A program made the translations under genes and the position numbers. Positions 54,721 to 63,978 of a stretch of DNA of 64,000 nucleotides are shown here, in pieces (position 1 is the first letter of the stretch; each line of letters starts with the position of its first letter). This stretch comes from Hydrotalea sandarakina (GTDB lineage: Bacteria; Bacteroidota; Bacteroidia; Chitinophagales; Chitinophagaceae), in assembly GCF_003254115.1 (NCBI RefSeq), contig NZ_QKZV01000001.1, positions 403,585 to 467,584 on the forward strand, given 5' to 3'. Below the pieces are notes generated by a model. The model did no database searches. It was given only the letters and a program-made list of their open reading frames with translations, and had not been told where the DNA came from.

Positions 54721-56352
54721 ATGAGTTTAGGCACATTTCATTATCCAATGCCGGCAAATGAACCGGTTTTACAGTATGCACCCGGTAGCAAAGAAAGGGA
54801 ATTACTAAAAAAAGCAATAGCAGAATTAAAGGCACAAACAGCCGATATACCCATGTATATTGGTTCAAAAGAAGTAAAAACCAATAAAAAAATTGCTTTA
54901 CATCCGCCCCATGAAATAAAACATACTTTGGGCTATTTCCATATGGGCGATGAAAAACATGTTCAACAAGCTATTGATGCTGCATTGGCTGCTAAAAATG
55001 ACTGGGCAGCTATGCCTTGGGAAGACAGAGCCGGCATTTTTTTGAAAGCAGCCGATTTACTGGCAACAAAATATCGTCCTTACATTAATGCAGCTACTAT
55101 GCTTGGCCAAAGCAAAAATGTTTTTCAAGCTGAAATTGATAGTGCCTGCGAATTGATTGATTTTCTACGTTTTAATGTTCATTATTTAAGTGAAATATAT
55201 AAGCAACAACCCAATAGTGCGCCGGGAATGCATAATCGTATGGAATACAGGCCATTAGAAGGATTTGTGGTAGCAGTTACCCCTTTTAACTTTACGGCTA
55301 TTAGCGGCAATTTACCAACTTCGGCTGCCATGTGTGGCAATGTGGTAGTATGGAAACCCGCCAATACCCAGGTATTTGCAGCACAAATGTTTATGCAAAT
55401 ATTGCTTGAGGCAGGATTGCCTCACGGCGTTATTAATTTAATTTATGTGGATGGGCCTGTTTTAGGTAAAATTTGTTTTAACCATCGCGATTTTGCCGGT
55501 GTACACTTTACCGGTTCAACCGGTGTATTTAACACAATGTGGGAAACAATTGGCAAAAACATGGCGAATTATAAATCTTATCCACGTATTGTTGGTGAAA
55601 CCGGTGGTAAAGATTTTGTTTTAGTACATAAATCTGCCGATGTTGATGTAGCCGTTACTGCATTATTACGCGGTGCTTTTGAATATCAGGGACAAAAATG
55701 CTCTGCTGCTTCTCGTGCCTATATACCATCTAATTTGGCAGAAAAAATAAAGAAGAAATTAATAGCGGGGGTAAATAGTTTTAAAATGGGATCGGTAGAA
55801 GATTTCTCCAATTTTATTAATGCTGTTATTGATGAAAGAAGTTTTGATAAAATCAAAGCTTACATTGATGGCGCTAAGCGTTCAAAAAAAGCAAGTATTT
55901 TAGTGGGCGGGGAATGCAGCAAAAAAGAAGGATATTTTATTCAGCCTACCATTATATTGGCAGAAGATCCCAAGTATGTTACTTTATGTGAAGAAATTTT
56001 TGGCCCCGTACTTACTTTGTATGTATATCCTGCCAATGAATTTGAAGAAGTATTGGAATTAGTTGACACCACTTCACCTTATGCACTAACCGGTTCTATT
56101 ATTGCTAAAGATCGCTCTGCCATTGTACTGGCAACTGAACGATTAAGAAATGCTGCCGGTAATTTTTACATTAATGATAAACCCACCGGTGCAGTAGTTG
56201 GTCAGCAACCCTTTGGCGGTGCAAGGGCAAGTGGTACAAATGATAAAGCGGGAAGTATTTTAAACTTATATCGCTGGTTAAGTGCCCGTACTATAAAGGA
56301 AACATTTAACCCACCGGTTGATTACGGATATCCATTTATGCAGGAACCCTAA
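54721..56352 (+). CDS. pruA: L-glutamate gamma-semialdehyde (1-pyrroline-5-carboxylate) dehydrogenase
   Basis: 543 residues from the ATG at 54721 (MSLGTFHYPMPANEPVLQY). The frame extends to 54646 but that part is not homologous to the family. It is the single-function PruA, an aldehyde dehydrogenase that oxidises glutamate semialdehyde to glutamate with NAD+. The Rossmann-loop region is FTGSTGVFNTMW, the catalytic Glu is in GETGGKDFVLVH, and the catalytic Cys is in GQKCSAASRAY. No proline dehydrogenase domain is fused. It completes the ornithine to glutamate route begun by rocD at 27025. A strong terminator follows. Confidence 0.95.
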   Translation: MSLGTFHYPMPANEPVLQYAPGSKERELLKKAIAELKAQTADIPMYIGSKEVKTNKKIALHPPHEIKHTLGYFHMGDEKHVQQAIDAALAAKNDWAAMPWEDRAGIFLKAADLLATKYRPYINAATMLGQSKNVFQAEIDSACELIDFLRFNVHYLSEIYKQQPNSAPGMHNRMEYRPLEGFVVAVTPFNFTAISGNLPTSAAMCGNVVVWKPANTQVFAAQMFMQILLEAGLPHGVINLIYVDGPVLGKICFNHRDFAGVHFTGSTGVFNTMWETIGKNMANYKSYPRIVGETGGKDFVLVHKSADVDVAVTALLRGAFEYQGQKCSAASRAYIPSNLAEKIKKKLIAGVNSFKMGSVEDFSNFINAVIDERSFDKIKAYIDGAKRSKKASILVGGECSKKEGYFIQPTIILAEDPKYVTLCEEIFGPVLTLYVYPANEFEEVLELVDTTSPYALTGSIIAKDRSAIVLATERLRNAAGNFYINDKPTGAVVGQQPFGGARASGTNDKAGSILNLYRWLSARTIKETFNPPVDYGYPFMQEP

Positions 56353-56378
56353 TCACTAATCAATTTATCTTTATTGCA

Positions 56379-56407
56379 AAAGCAGCTTTAAATAAGCTGC
56401 TTTTTTT
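56379..56407 (+). terminator. Rho-independent terminator of pruA
   Basis: A perfect 10-bp stem (AAAGCAGCTT / AAGCTGCTTT) with a five-base loop is followed directly by a run of T on the plus strand. It lies 26 bases past the pruA stop. Confidence 0.88.
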
Positions 56408-56478
56408 ATCTTTGAACGTAATAACTGTCTTTTTAAAACAGATAAAAACATTGTAACTTTAAGCAATAATAGTACATT

Positions 56479-56676
56479 ATGGAAAATACTTCTTCTAAAA
56501 AATTAAATGAATTACATCAACAATCTGTTGAAGCAGTGAATGATATTTTAAAAGAAAAAAAAGATAAACTTTCTAACGAACAACATGCTGCTTTGCATGA
56601 AGCTCATAACGAATGGCAAGTGGCCTGGAACAAACTGTTAAATGCACTAATGGTAATTGACAAATTAGAGATATAA
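56479..56676 (+). CDS. Small helical protein of unknown function
   Basis: 65 residues, probably two or three alpha helices: SSKKLNELHQQSVEAVNDIL, then KDKLSNEQHAALHEAHNEW and WNKLLNALMVIDKLEI. It is charged, cytoplasmic and free of cysteine. The coding pattern is regular and the ATG has a TAACTTTA box (7 of 8 to TAnnTTTG) some 25-30 bases upstream. I recognise no family. It lies between the pruA terminator and the TonB-linked receptor, with no partner. Confidence 0.6.
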   Translation: MENTSSKKLNELHQQSVEAVNDILKEKKDKLSNEQHAALHEAHNEWQVAWNKLLNALMVIDKLEI

Positions 56677-56683
56677 ATTTTTT

Positions 56684-59179
56684 CTAACCATTGTCCATAT
56701 TCCCGCCCGGATTTCCATTGTCGGGTTTGTCTTTATCATCTTTTTTAAATTCTAACTTTCCAAACTTCCAGGTGAAGTTTAATCCAAACGAACGGAAGGG
56801 TACTTGTCGTAAATTATTGGTAGTAAAGTTAGGGCCGCTTAAAATTGTGCGCATATTCACATATTCATTAAACGGATTTACAGCTGTTAAAGCCAAACTG
56901 CCTTTTTTATTCCAAAACTGTTTGCGAATAGCTAAACTGTATGTAGTAAATGATGGATAACGCCCCTGAACTTCATTTCTTGCAGAACGGAAATTACCAA
57001 ATGCCTCGGCTGCCAAATCCTTTTTAAATTGATAACTGGCATTCAAATTAATATGGTAGTTGAAACTATTTGCATTATAACCCGGATCTAGTTGATTAAT
57101 TTGTTCGCGATAATAAAAGAACATATTGGTGCGTAAATTAAGCGCATTTGAAACATCAATACTGGCGAATAAATTCATACCCATATTGCGTTCAATGCCA
57201 ATATTTTGACGCGTACTTACAGATACATTGGTAAAAGTTGAGTCGCCCACTTTGTATGTGGGATAATAATAAACATAGGGTTGAATATCATGATTAGAAT
57301 TTCTGTAAAATGCAGCCACCATAAATGAACCAACATTATTGATTTGTTTGTTGTAAGCTAATTCATACCGATTACCGATTTGGGGTTGTAAATAGGGATT
57401 TCCGGTAGTAATATTTTTGGGGTCGCTGGTATTCACAAAAGGATTTAAATCCTGATAACTGGGCCTTTCAATGCGTTTTGAATAACTTAACTTAAGAGTT
57501 GAGTTACCAGATAATTTTCTGATGAAATAGAAACTTGGAACAAAAGTATTATATCCGGGCGTTTTAACTTGCGTTGTAGCATTGGAATAATAATCGTTAA
57601 TTTCAGTTCGTTCATAACGACCACCCACTTGTGCATCAAACAAAGTTCCAACCGGGAAGCTTAATTCACTATACACTGCATAGACTTGTTGATGATAATC
57701 TAAGTAATTAGATTGAGAGGAATCATAATAATAAGCTTCGGTGTATGGGTTTAAAGAGTGAATAGTGGCTGTACTGTGTATATCAGTTAAAGTAATTCTG
57801 CTACCGGCACCAAATTTTATTTTAGAAGTAAATGGTTGTGTATAATCAATGGTCATTACATGCACATTATTGGTACCGGGATTATCATTTTGTGTTCCAA
57901 AAAACTTGGTATCTGAAGGCACATAGTATTGTTCACTGTTTGAATAACCATGATTGGTACCAAAACTTGAATTCCAAGCAATGTCCAATTCCTGATCGGG
58001 TTTTGAGAACTTACGTTTATAGTTCAAATTTGCATCTATATTGTGGAAATGAAATCCACCATTTGAATTACTTAATGAAGCAATATTTGATAACAAGTTA
58101 CCACCATTTAACATGTCGGTGGTAATTTGAGTTTGATTAACATAGCCTGTTCCGGCATAACCAAATAAGTTGTAGTTTACACCGCCGGTTAAATTATTTA
58201 GGGAATCTAAATTCCAATCAAAACCTAAACCGGACTGCATGCCGTGCCGAGTAAATTGTGAGGCCCCATTTTGCAATAGCTGAACATTGGTTTTCGCACT
58301 CGTATCAATTGAATTTCTATCTACCGAATTGGGTGTTGTAGAACGTAATCTGGTTCCACCACTTATAAAAGCATTGACCCCAAATTTATTTTTGCGTGCT
58401 GTAAGATTAAATGAACCATTTTGCAGCAAACTTCCTGCAGTTAATGATAAGTTGCCATTTACACCTTTCGATTGGTTATCTTTCAATATTATATTGATGA
58501 TACCACCCAAACCGGAAGCATCGTATTTAGCTCCGGGGTTAGTTATTACTTCAATACTTTTTATTTGGCTGGCCGGTATAGCCTGTAATACATCTGAAAT
58601 ATTATTTCCGAAAGCGGTTGAAGGACGACCATTTATTAAGAACTGAATGCTGGAACTACCTGCTAATTGAACGTTTCCATCTACATCAACTGAAACCATT
58701 GGAACTTTTTTCAATAAATCTGTTGCTACACCACTTTGAGAGGTTAAATCCTTTTCAGCATTAAAAACCATTTTATCAATTTTATTCTCAACTAACGGTT
58801 TTTTGGCACTAACGGTAACGTCTTGTAGTACGTTTTCTTGTTTTGTTAATTCCACTACCGGTAATTGAACAGGCGTGTTTTTTTGTACTGTTACTGTATT
58901 AATCGTATAGTCTTTATAACCAAGTGACTGAATTTTAAAAATATAATTACCCGGTGCTAACCCTTTTATAACAAACGAGCCAGTAGCGTCAGTAATCGTA
59001 CCATTCACTGTGTTTTTGGTGCTTTTGTTTAGTACCGTAACGGTGGCATATTCAATAGGTTGTTTTGTTGCAGCATCAATTACTTTCCCAGTAATATTAT
59101 TGTTTGAATTGTCGTAAAAAGCATTAGCTTGAAAAAATGAAAATATAAATGCAAAAATTGCCAGTAATTTTTTGTGCAT
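56684..59179 (-). CDS. TonB-linked outer-membrane receptor with N-terminal carboxypeptidase-like domain
   Basis: 831 residues with a signal peptide (LLAIFAFIFSFFQANAF). Residues about 30-110 form the carboxypeptidase-regulatory-like beta sandwich (NITGKVIDAATKQPIEYATV). A plug domain (about 125-220, with SIQFLINGRPSTAF and SIEVITNPGAKYDASG) and a long beta-barrel follow, of the OMP_b-brl_3 type. The C-terminus is a hydrophilic N/G/D-rich tail (KPDNGNPGGNMDNG) after the last strand (FGLNFTWKFG), so it does not end in an aromatic residue. No SusD-type partner is adjacent. The substrate is unknown. Confidence 0.9.
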   Translation of the reverse strand: MHKKLLAIFAFIFSFFQANAFYDNSNNNITGKVIDAATKQPIEYATVTVLNKSTKNTVNGTITDATGSFVIKGLAPGNYIFKIQSLGYKDYTINTVTVQKNTPVQLPVVELTKQENVLQDVTVSAKKPLVENKIDKMVFNAEKDLTSQSGVATDLLKKVPMVSVDVDGNVQLAGSSSIQFLINGRPSTAFGNNISDVLQAIPASQIKSIEVITNPGAKYDASGLGGIINIILKDNQSKGVNGNLSLTAGSLLQNGSFNLTARKNKFGVNAFISGGTRLRSTTPNSVDRNSIDTSAKTNVQLLQNGASQFTRHGMQSGLGFDWNLDSLNNLTGGVNYNLFGYAGTGYVNQTQITTDMLNGGNLLSNIASLSNSNGGFHFHNIDANLNYKRKFSKPDQELDIAWNSSFGTNHGYSNSEQYYVPSDTKFFGTQNDNPGTNNVHVMTIDYTQPFTSKIKFGAGSRITLTDIHSTATIHSLNPYTEAYYYDSSQSNYLDYHQQVYAVYSELSFPVGTLFDAQVGGRYERTEINDYYSNATTQVKTPGYNTFVPSFYFIRKLSGNSTLKLSYSKRIERPSYQDLNPFVNTSDPKNITTGNPYLQPQIGNRYELAYNKQINNVGSFMVAAFYRNSNHDIQPYVYYYPTYKVGDSTFTNVSVSTRQNIGIERNMGMNLFASIDVSNALNLRTNMFFYYREQINQLDPGYNANSFNYHINLNASYQFKKDLAAEAFGNFRSARNEVQGRYPSFTTYSLAIRKQFWNKKGSLALTAVNPFNEYVNMRTILSGPNFTTNNLRQVPFRSFGLNFTWKFGKLEFKKDDKDKPDNGNPGGNMDNG

Positions 59180-59211
59180 TATGTAACTAATTTGGGTTGC
59201 TTAAGAAATTG

Positions 59212-59219
59212 CAAAATTA
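59212..59219 (-). promoter_or_regulatory. Candidate promoter of the TonB-linked receptor
   Basis: TAATTTTG on the minus strand matches exactly, 32 bases before the ATG. A TTTG lies 16 bases further up, so both boxes of a Bacteroidota promoter may be present. Confidence 0.55.
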
Positions 59220-59323
59220 CTTTGCTATTTTGAAGCAAATCTGTTTTTATTGGGTTTGCAATGTTAAAATGGATGAATGGTAAATTTTATTTGATGTTTA
59301 TCAAATGCTTCATTATAGAACAT

Positions 59324-59358
59324 AAAAAAAGCCACTTTGGTTTTTAAAAGTGGCTTTA
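59324..59358 (-). terminator. Terminator of thrS-infC
   Basis: On the minus strand AAAGCCACTT pairs with AAGTGGCTTT (10-11 bp, eight-base loop), followed by a run of seven T. It lies just past the infC stop, so the operon ends at infC. Confidence 0.88.
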
Positions 59359-59381
59359 AATGAAAAACAGTTAAGTAAATT

Positions 59382-59981
59382 TTAAGCAGACTCTTTTTTC
59401 TTCTTGGCTGTTTTGGGTGTCAACATTAAAAACATTCTTTTACCTTCTAATTTTGGCAAGCTTTCCGGCTGACTTATTTCAGCTAAGCGCTCTGCAAATT
59501 TCAATAAAATTAATTCCCCTCGCTCTTTAAATTGAATAGCTCTTCCTTTAAATTGAACATAAGCCTTTACCTTATTGCCGTCTTGCAAAAACTTTTCCGC
59601 ATGTTTTGATTTAAAATCGAAGTCATGATCGTCAGTGCCTGGCGTAAAGCGAATTTCTTTTACCTCGCTTTGCTTGGCATTGGCTTTCATTTCTTTTTCC
59701 TTCTTCTTTTTTTCGTATAAAAACTTCTTATAATCAATTACTTTACATACAGGGGGGTCTGCATTGGGTGAAATTTCTACTAAATCCAGCTCTTGTTCTG
59801 CTGCTATTTTTAATGCTTCTTGTAAGGGATAAATACCAACTGTTACATTGTCGCCTACTAATCGCACTTGTGAGGCCCTGATTCGTTCGTTAATTCGATG
59901 TTCTGCTTCCTGATTTTTTTGAAAACGCGGATTCATTTTTCCTCCATTTCCGCCATTGTTACTTCTTGTTGATAATGCCAT
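59382..59981 (-). CDS. infC: Translation initiation factor IF-3
   Basis: 199 residues. The N-domain [20 protein letters not shown] and [22 protein letters not shown] linker are diagnostic, and the C-domain includes [24 protein letters not shown]-3 dissociates the ribosome and proofreads the initiator codon. It uses an ordinary ATG, not the autoregulatory AUU of E. coli infC. It follows thrS by 61 bases, and a terminator closes the operon. The usual downstream rpmI and rplT are missing here and must lie elsewhere. Confidence 0.96.
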   Translation of the reverse strand: MALSTRSNNGGNGGKMNPRFQKNQEAEHRINERIRASQVRLVGDNVTVGIYPLQEALKIAAEQELDLVEISPNADPPVCKVIDYKKFLYEKKKKEKEMKANAKQSEVKEIRFTPGTDDHDFDFKSKHAEKFLQDGNKVKAYVQFKGRAIQFKERGELILLKFAERLAEISQPESLPKLEGKRMFLMLTPKTAKKKKESA

Positions 59982-60042
59982 TAAAAATGGGTTTGATTTT
60001 AAATTTTGGTGTAAAAATAATGATTAAAAATTGCCAAGCAAG

Positions 60043-61971
60043 CTATTTCCTTTCCATAATTTCTGCTACTATGTTCTGAACAAAATTGTCAATTGAAACT
60101 GTACCGGTATCACCAACACCCTGTCTGCGTACAGAAAGTTGTTGTTCGTTCATTTCCTTTTCGCCAACAATCAGCATATAAGGAATACGCATCATTTCAG
60201 CTTCACGAATTTTTTTGCCTATTTTTTCGTTCCTTTCATCAACCGTTACCCTTACACGTTTAGCTTTTAATTTTAAAGCTACTTCATTTGCATATCCTGC
60301 AAATTTGTCGCTAATAGGTAAAATAATAACTTGTTGAGGGGCCAACCATACCGGAAATTTACCGGCATAATGTTCCAATAAAAAGCCAATAAACCTTTCA
60401 TGGGTTCCTAAAGGTGCTCTGTGAATAATGAGCGGAATATCAGTATCATTATTGGCTGTTGTATATGTTAATGAGAATTTTCTACCAGAATTAAAATCAA
60501 CCTGATTGGTTGCAAGGGTAAATTCTCTGCCTATGGCACTCCAAATTTGAACATCTATTTTGGGGCCGTAAAATGCTGCCTCATCCGGCACTTCAATAAA
60601 TGGTGTATTGGTTTCCTGCAACACTTTACGAACCATGTCTTCTGTTTCTAACCACAGCTTTGGTTCATTCACATATTTTTGGCCCAATTTAGCAGGATCA
60701 TGCAATGACAAACGCATTACAAACTTATCAATGCCAAACAATTTAAAGTATTTTAAATACATATTGTTTACGGCCTTAAATTCTTCCGCAAACTGCTCTT
60801 TGGTACAATAAATGTGGGCATCATTCATGTGTAAACAACGTACACGCATTAAACCAAACAGTTCACCACTTTGCTCATATCGGTAACAAGTACCATATTC
60901 TGCAATACGATACGGTAAATCGCGATAGCTTTTGGGTTCTGCCGCATAAATTTTATGGTGATGGGGACAATTCATGGCTTTTAAATAATATTTTTCACCA
61001 TCCATTTCCATGGGCGGAAACATACTATCGGCATAATAAGGTAAATGTCCGCTGGTTAAATACATGCTTTCTTTTGCAATATGCGGTGTTACCACGCGTT
61101 TATAACCTGCATCTTCTTCGGTTTCCTTGGCCAATTTTTCTAATTCTTCAATAATAATGGTTCCATTGGGCATCCATAAAGGTAAACCTGGCCCTACATC
61201 ATCATCCATGGTGAAAATACTCAGTTCTTTCCCTAATTTTCTATGATCGCGTTTTTTGGCCTCTTCCAGCATGGTTAAGTATGCATCTAATTCTTTCTGA
61301 TTAGGGAAAGTAATGCCATATATTCGGGTAAGTTGCTTATTGTGCTCATCGCCTTTCCAATAGGCACCGGCTATATTTGTTAGTTTAATAGCCTTTATAA
61401 AACTTGTATTGGGAATATGGGGCCCACGACATAAATCGGTAAAATTTCCTTGTGTATAAAAAGTAATTTCACCATCGTTTAAATTTTGAAGTAAATCTAG
61501 TTTATACTCATCGCCTTTTTCAGTAAAATAAGCCACTGCTTCTTGTTTGGGCATTGCTTTTCGAATATAAACATTGCCCTGTTTAGCTAATTCATTCATT
61601 TTCTTTTCCAAAGCCTGCAAATCTTCTTCCGAAATTTTTCTATCACCCAAATCCATGTCATAATAAAATCCATGATCAATGGCAGGGCCTACCCAAAACT
61701 TTACTCCAGGAAACATAGATTCAACAGCTTCTGCCATTAAATGTGCTGATGAATGCCAAAGCGTTTGTTTCCCCTCTGTATCATCCCATGTAAGCAATTG
61801 TAATGTAGCATTTTCTTCAATGGGGCGAGTTGCATCTATAACAACGCCGTTTACTTTAGCGGCCAAAACTTTCTTTGCTAATCCTTCACTGATTGATTTG
61901 GCAATTTCTAATGCAGTAGTGCCTTTGGGAAATGAACGTACGGCACCATCTGGGAAGCGAATTTCTATCAT
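60043..61971 (-). CDS. thrS: Threonyl-tRNA synthetase
   Basis: 642 residues, full length for the bacterial class II enzyme. The TGS domain (IRFPDGAVRSFPKGTTALEI) is first, followed by the editing domain with HSSAHLMAEA. The catalytic core carries AMNCPHHHKIY with the zinc-binding Cys-His set, RVRCLHMNDAHIYC and the motif 3 RAPLGTHERFIGFLLEHYAG. A C-terminal anticodon-binding domain ends the protein. First gene of thrS-infC, with a perfect -7 element 31 bases upstream. Confidence 0.97.
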   Translation of the reverse strand: MIEIRFPDGAVRSFPKGTTALEIAKSISEGLAKKVLAAKVNGVVIDATRPIEENATLQLLTWDDTEGKQTLWHSSAHLMAEAVESMFPGVKFWVGPAIDHGFYYDMDLGDRKISEEDLQALEKKMNELAKQGNVYIRKAMPKQEAVAYFTEKGDEYKLDLLQNLNDGEITFYTQGNFTDLCRGPHIPNTSFIKAIKLTNIAGAYWKGDEHNKQLTRIYGITFPNQKELDAYLTMLEEAKKRDHRKLGKELSIFTMDDDVGPGLPLWMPNGTIIIEELEKLAKETEEDAGYKRVVTPHIAKESMYLTSGHLPYYADSMFPPMEMDGEKYYLKAMNCPHHHKIYAAEPKSYRDLPYRIAEYGTCYRYEQSGELFGLMRVRCLHMNDAHIYCTKEQFAEEFKAVNNMYLKYFKLFGIDKFVMRLSLHDPAKLGQKYVNEPKLWLETEDMVRKVLQETNTPFIEVPDEAAFYGPKIDVQIWSAIGREFTLATNQVDFNSGRKFSLTYTTANNDTDIPLIIHRAPLGTHERFIGFLLEHYAGKFPVWLAPQQVIILPISDKFAGYANEVALKLKAKRVRVTVDERNEKIGKKIREAEMMRIPYMLIVGEKEMNEQQLSVRRQGVGDTGTVSIDNFVQNIVAEIMERK

Positions 61972-62002
61972 ATTTAATTTTAAATGTATTTTTTGCGAAG
62001 AA

Positions 62003-62010
62003 CAAAGGTA
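62003..62010 (-). promoter_or_regulatory. Candidate -7 element of thrS-infC
   Basis: TACCTTTG on the minus strand matches exactly, 31 bases before the thrS ATG. Confidence 0.5.
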
Positions 62011-62097
62011 ACAAATTGCATGCAGAGATTTTTTTTTGCTTTAATTTACCTAAAAAAACTTAACGGTTTGTTATGTCATTATGGAAATAAAGAGGCT

Positions 62098-62105
62098 TAG
62101 TTTTG
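62098..62105 (+). promoter_or_regulatory. Candidate -7 element of the secreted peptidoglycan-binding-like protein gene
   Basis: TAGTTTTG matches exactly and ends five bases before the ATG at 62111. It lies inside a longer frame, which supports the shorter start. Confidence 0.5.
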
Positions 62106-62110
62106 TAAAT

Positions 62111-63349
62111 ATGTACCGTTTTGTTGTTTTATTTATTGCTGCCTGTTCAAGTATCATTGCCTTACCTGCACAAAATTTAACGGGCATTTGGCGTGGTTTT
62201 TTTATACAAAAAAATTATAATCCATTTTCAGGGCAATTTGTTGAAGATCGTTATAAATATGAAGTTCAAATTAATGAATTACCCAATAAGGCTTTAGAAG
62301 GGGTAACCTATTCATATAAAACAACCGTTTTTTACGGAAAAGCGGCATTTAAAGGATTGTTTACACCTTCTACAAAAAATATTATTATTAAAGAAACGAA
62401 AATGCTGGAAATTAAAGCCAGCGATTTAAGTGTGCCCTGTTTAATGACCTGCTATTTAGATTACAGCAAGGATGGTAAACAACAAATTTTAAGTGGTACA
62501 TTTTCAAGTATAGGTGAAAAAGACAAAAATGATTGTGGCAGTGGTACGGTTTATTTAATGAAAGTTGCAGAATCAGATTTTGAACCGGCACCTTTTTTAA
62601 AACAAAATCCTCAAGTAAAGCAAAATAATAATTCTGATTTACCAACTGGAAATACTGCCGATATTGCGAATAAAAACATACAAAAAATTCAACAAGCATT
62701 AGGATTAACTCCCGATGGCAAATGGGGACCCAAAAGTAAAGCAGCATTAATGAGTAAATTACCCCAATTTCAGGGTGAATTAAATTTTGCCAATACAAAC
62801 GCCATTAATGCTATTATTCAACAAATTGAAAACATTAACAAGTCTAATTCACCAAAAAAACAAACACAACCCAACTTGGCTATTCAACCTAAGCCAAACG
62901 AATTAAAATTGAATTTAATTGATACAACCCACCCAGAAACTAAAAAAGAAGTGACTTTGCCCCCACCCGCAGAAATAACTACAAGGAAAAATAAATTAGT
63001 AAAAGAAATTTTTGTAAATGCAGCAGATGTTAAAATTGATTTTTATGACAATGGGGTTATTGATAATGACAGCATAACTGTATTTGATAACAATAAATTG
63101 GTTGTTAATCATGCCCGATTAAGTGAAAAACCCATTACTATCAATTTGCATTTATCAACTGAAGCACCAACTCATGAAATTATTACTTATGCCAATAACT
63201 TAGGAGATGTTCCACCAAATACCGCATTAATGGTAATTACGGCAGGTAACGAGCGACATGAAATATTCATTACATCCGATGAAAGTAATAATGCCAAAGT
63301 AATAATAACTTATAAACCCAAAACGGTACAAGTACAACGAACTTATTGA
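62111..63349 (+). CDS. Secreted protein with a peptidoglycan-binding-like motif, otherwise unrecognised
   Basis: 412 residues from the ATG at 62111. The longer frame from 62081 contains the promoter and would bury the signal peptide (MYRFVVLFIAACSSIIALPA). After a beta-rich N-terminal domain (LTGIWRGFFIQKNYNPFSG, with cysteines in VPCLMTCYLDYS), residues about 189-220 read as a PG-binding-type helix bundle motif with QALGLTPDGKWGPKSK. A proline/glutamine/asparagine-rich linker follows. The C-terminal part (about 295-405) has a beta-rich domain with DVKIDFYDNGVIDNDSITVF, a pattern seen in some lipoprotein repeats. No enzyme motif is seen. It could anchor something to the cell wall. Confidence 0.72.
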   Translation: MYRFVVLFIAACSSIIALPAQNLTGIWRGFFIQKNYNPFSGQFVEDRYKYEVQINELPNKALEGVTYSYKTTVFYGKAAFKGLFTPSTKNIIIKETKMLEIKASDLSVPCLMTCYLDYSKDGKQQILSGTFSSIGEKDKNDCGSGTVYLMKVAESDFEPAPFLKQNPQVKQNNNSDLPTGNTADIANKNIQKIQQALGLTPDGKWGPKSKAALMSKLPQFQGELNFANTNAINAIIQQIENINKSNSPKKQTQPNLAIQPKPNELKLNLIDTTHPETKKEVTLPPPAEITTRKNKLVKEIFVNAADVKIDFYDNGVIDNDSITVFDNNKLVVNHARLSEKPITINLHLSTEAPTHEIITYANNLGDVPPNTALMVITAGNERHEIFITSDESNNAKVIITYKPKTVQVQRTY

Positions 63350-63363
63350 ATAAATAACAATTT

Positions 63364-63951
63364 TTATTGATTAAATTTTAAAGAATCAACCAAAGTACCA
63401 CAAACAATTTTACTTCCGGGTAAGTACGGATTTTGAATGGTTGTTGAATTACTTAACCAATCTGCACCCGCATTGTTGAATGCTTTATCACAATGAAAAT
63501 GATAAACCGGAGCTTTGCTGTATTGAACAGTTCTAACAAGGTCGTACAATGCTTGGCTTATCGTAGCAAAATCTTTTAATTTTTCTTGCAAAGAGGTTTC
63601 AGCAACCAATCCCTTTAAATCAGCCTGTATTCCGGTAACATTTTCTTTCGCAGTTTCAATAATAATTGAGTCTGCTTTAAGTAAGTTAAAAGGCAAACTA
63701 TCACTTGCTATTATCATATTTTCTGCAGCAGCATTGGCATTGTTTAATTGCTGATTGTATAAAGCATTTGATATGTCATAATATTGCTGAAGAAAATTAG
63801 TAAAAATTGAATCAAACTGTGTTTGGTGCTTTGAAACCATTAAAGGCGAATCTACATTTGGAGAAACATCAACCTTCTTGTCCTTTTGCTTACAGGCTAT
63901 TAATCCTATTAAAAGCATTACACTTAAACAACCATTAACTACTTTGCACAT
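63364..63951 (-). CDS. Small lipoprotein of unknown function
   Basis: 195 residues with a clear lipobox (LIAC, C20) after a short signal. The mature part is helical and asparagine/serine-rich, with one HFHCDKAFN segment in the C-terminal third. The protein is presumably anchored to the inner leaflet of the outer membrane or displayed on the surface; I know no function. It converges on the secreted peptidoglycan-binding-like protein gene with 14 bases between stops, and a candidate promoter lies 27 bases upstream. Confidence 0.78.
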   Translation of the reverse strand: MCKVVNGCLSVMLLIGLIACKQKDKKVDVSPNVDSPLMVSKHQTQFDSIFTNFLQQYYDISNALYNQQLNNANAAAENMIIASDSLPFNLLKADSIIIETAKENVTGIQADLKGLVAETSLQEKLKDFATISQALYDLVRTVQYSKAPVYHFHCDKAFNNAGADWLSNSTTIQNPYLPGSKIVCGTLVDSLKFNQ

Positions 63952-63978
63952 AATCTTACTTTATTTAAAGGTTAAATT

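Noticed and set aside
57832-58646. Two open frames (97 and 119 residues) on the plus strand opposite the TonB-linked receptor
   Set aside because: They lie entirely inside the well-supported receptor gene on the other strand, with no recognisable domain, and look like shadows.
61679-62011. 110-residue plus-strand frame opposite thrS
   Set aside because: Antisense shadow of the thrS N-terminus, extending into its promoter.
62412-62798. 128-residue minus-strand open frame
   Set aside because: It lies inside the secreted protein gene of the plus strand and its composition is not protein-like.
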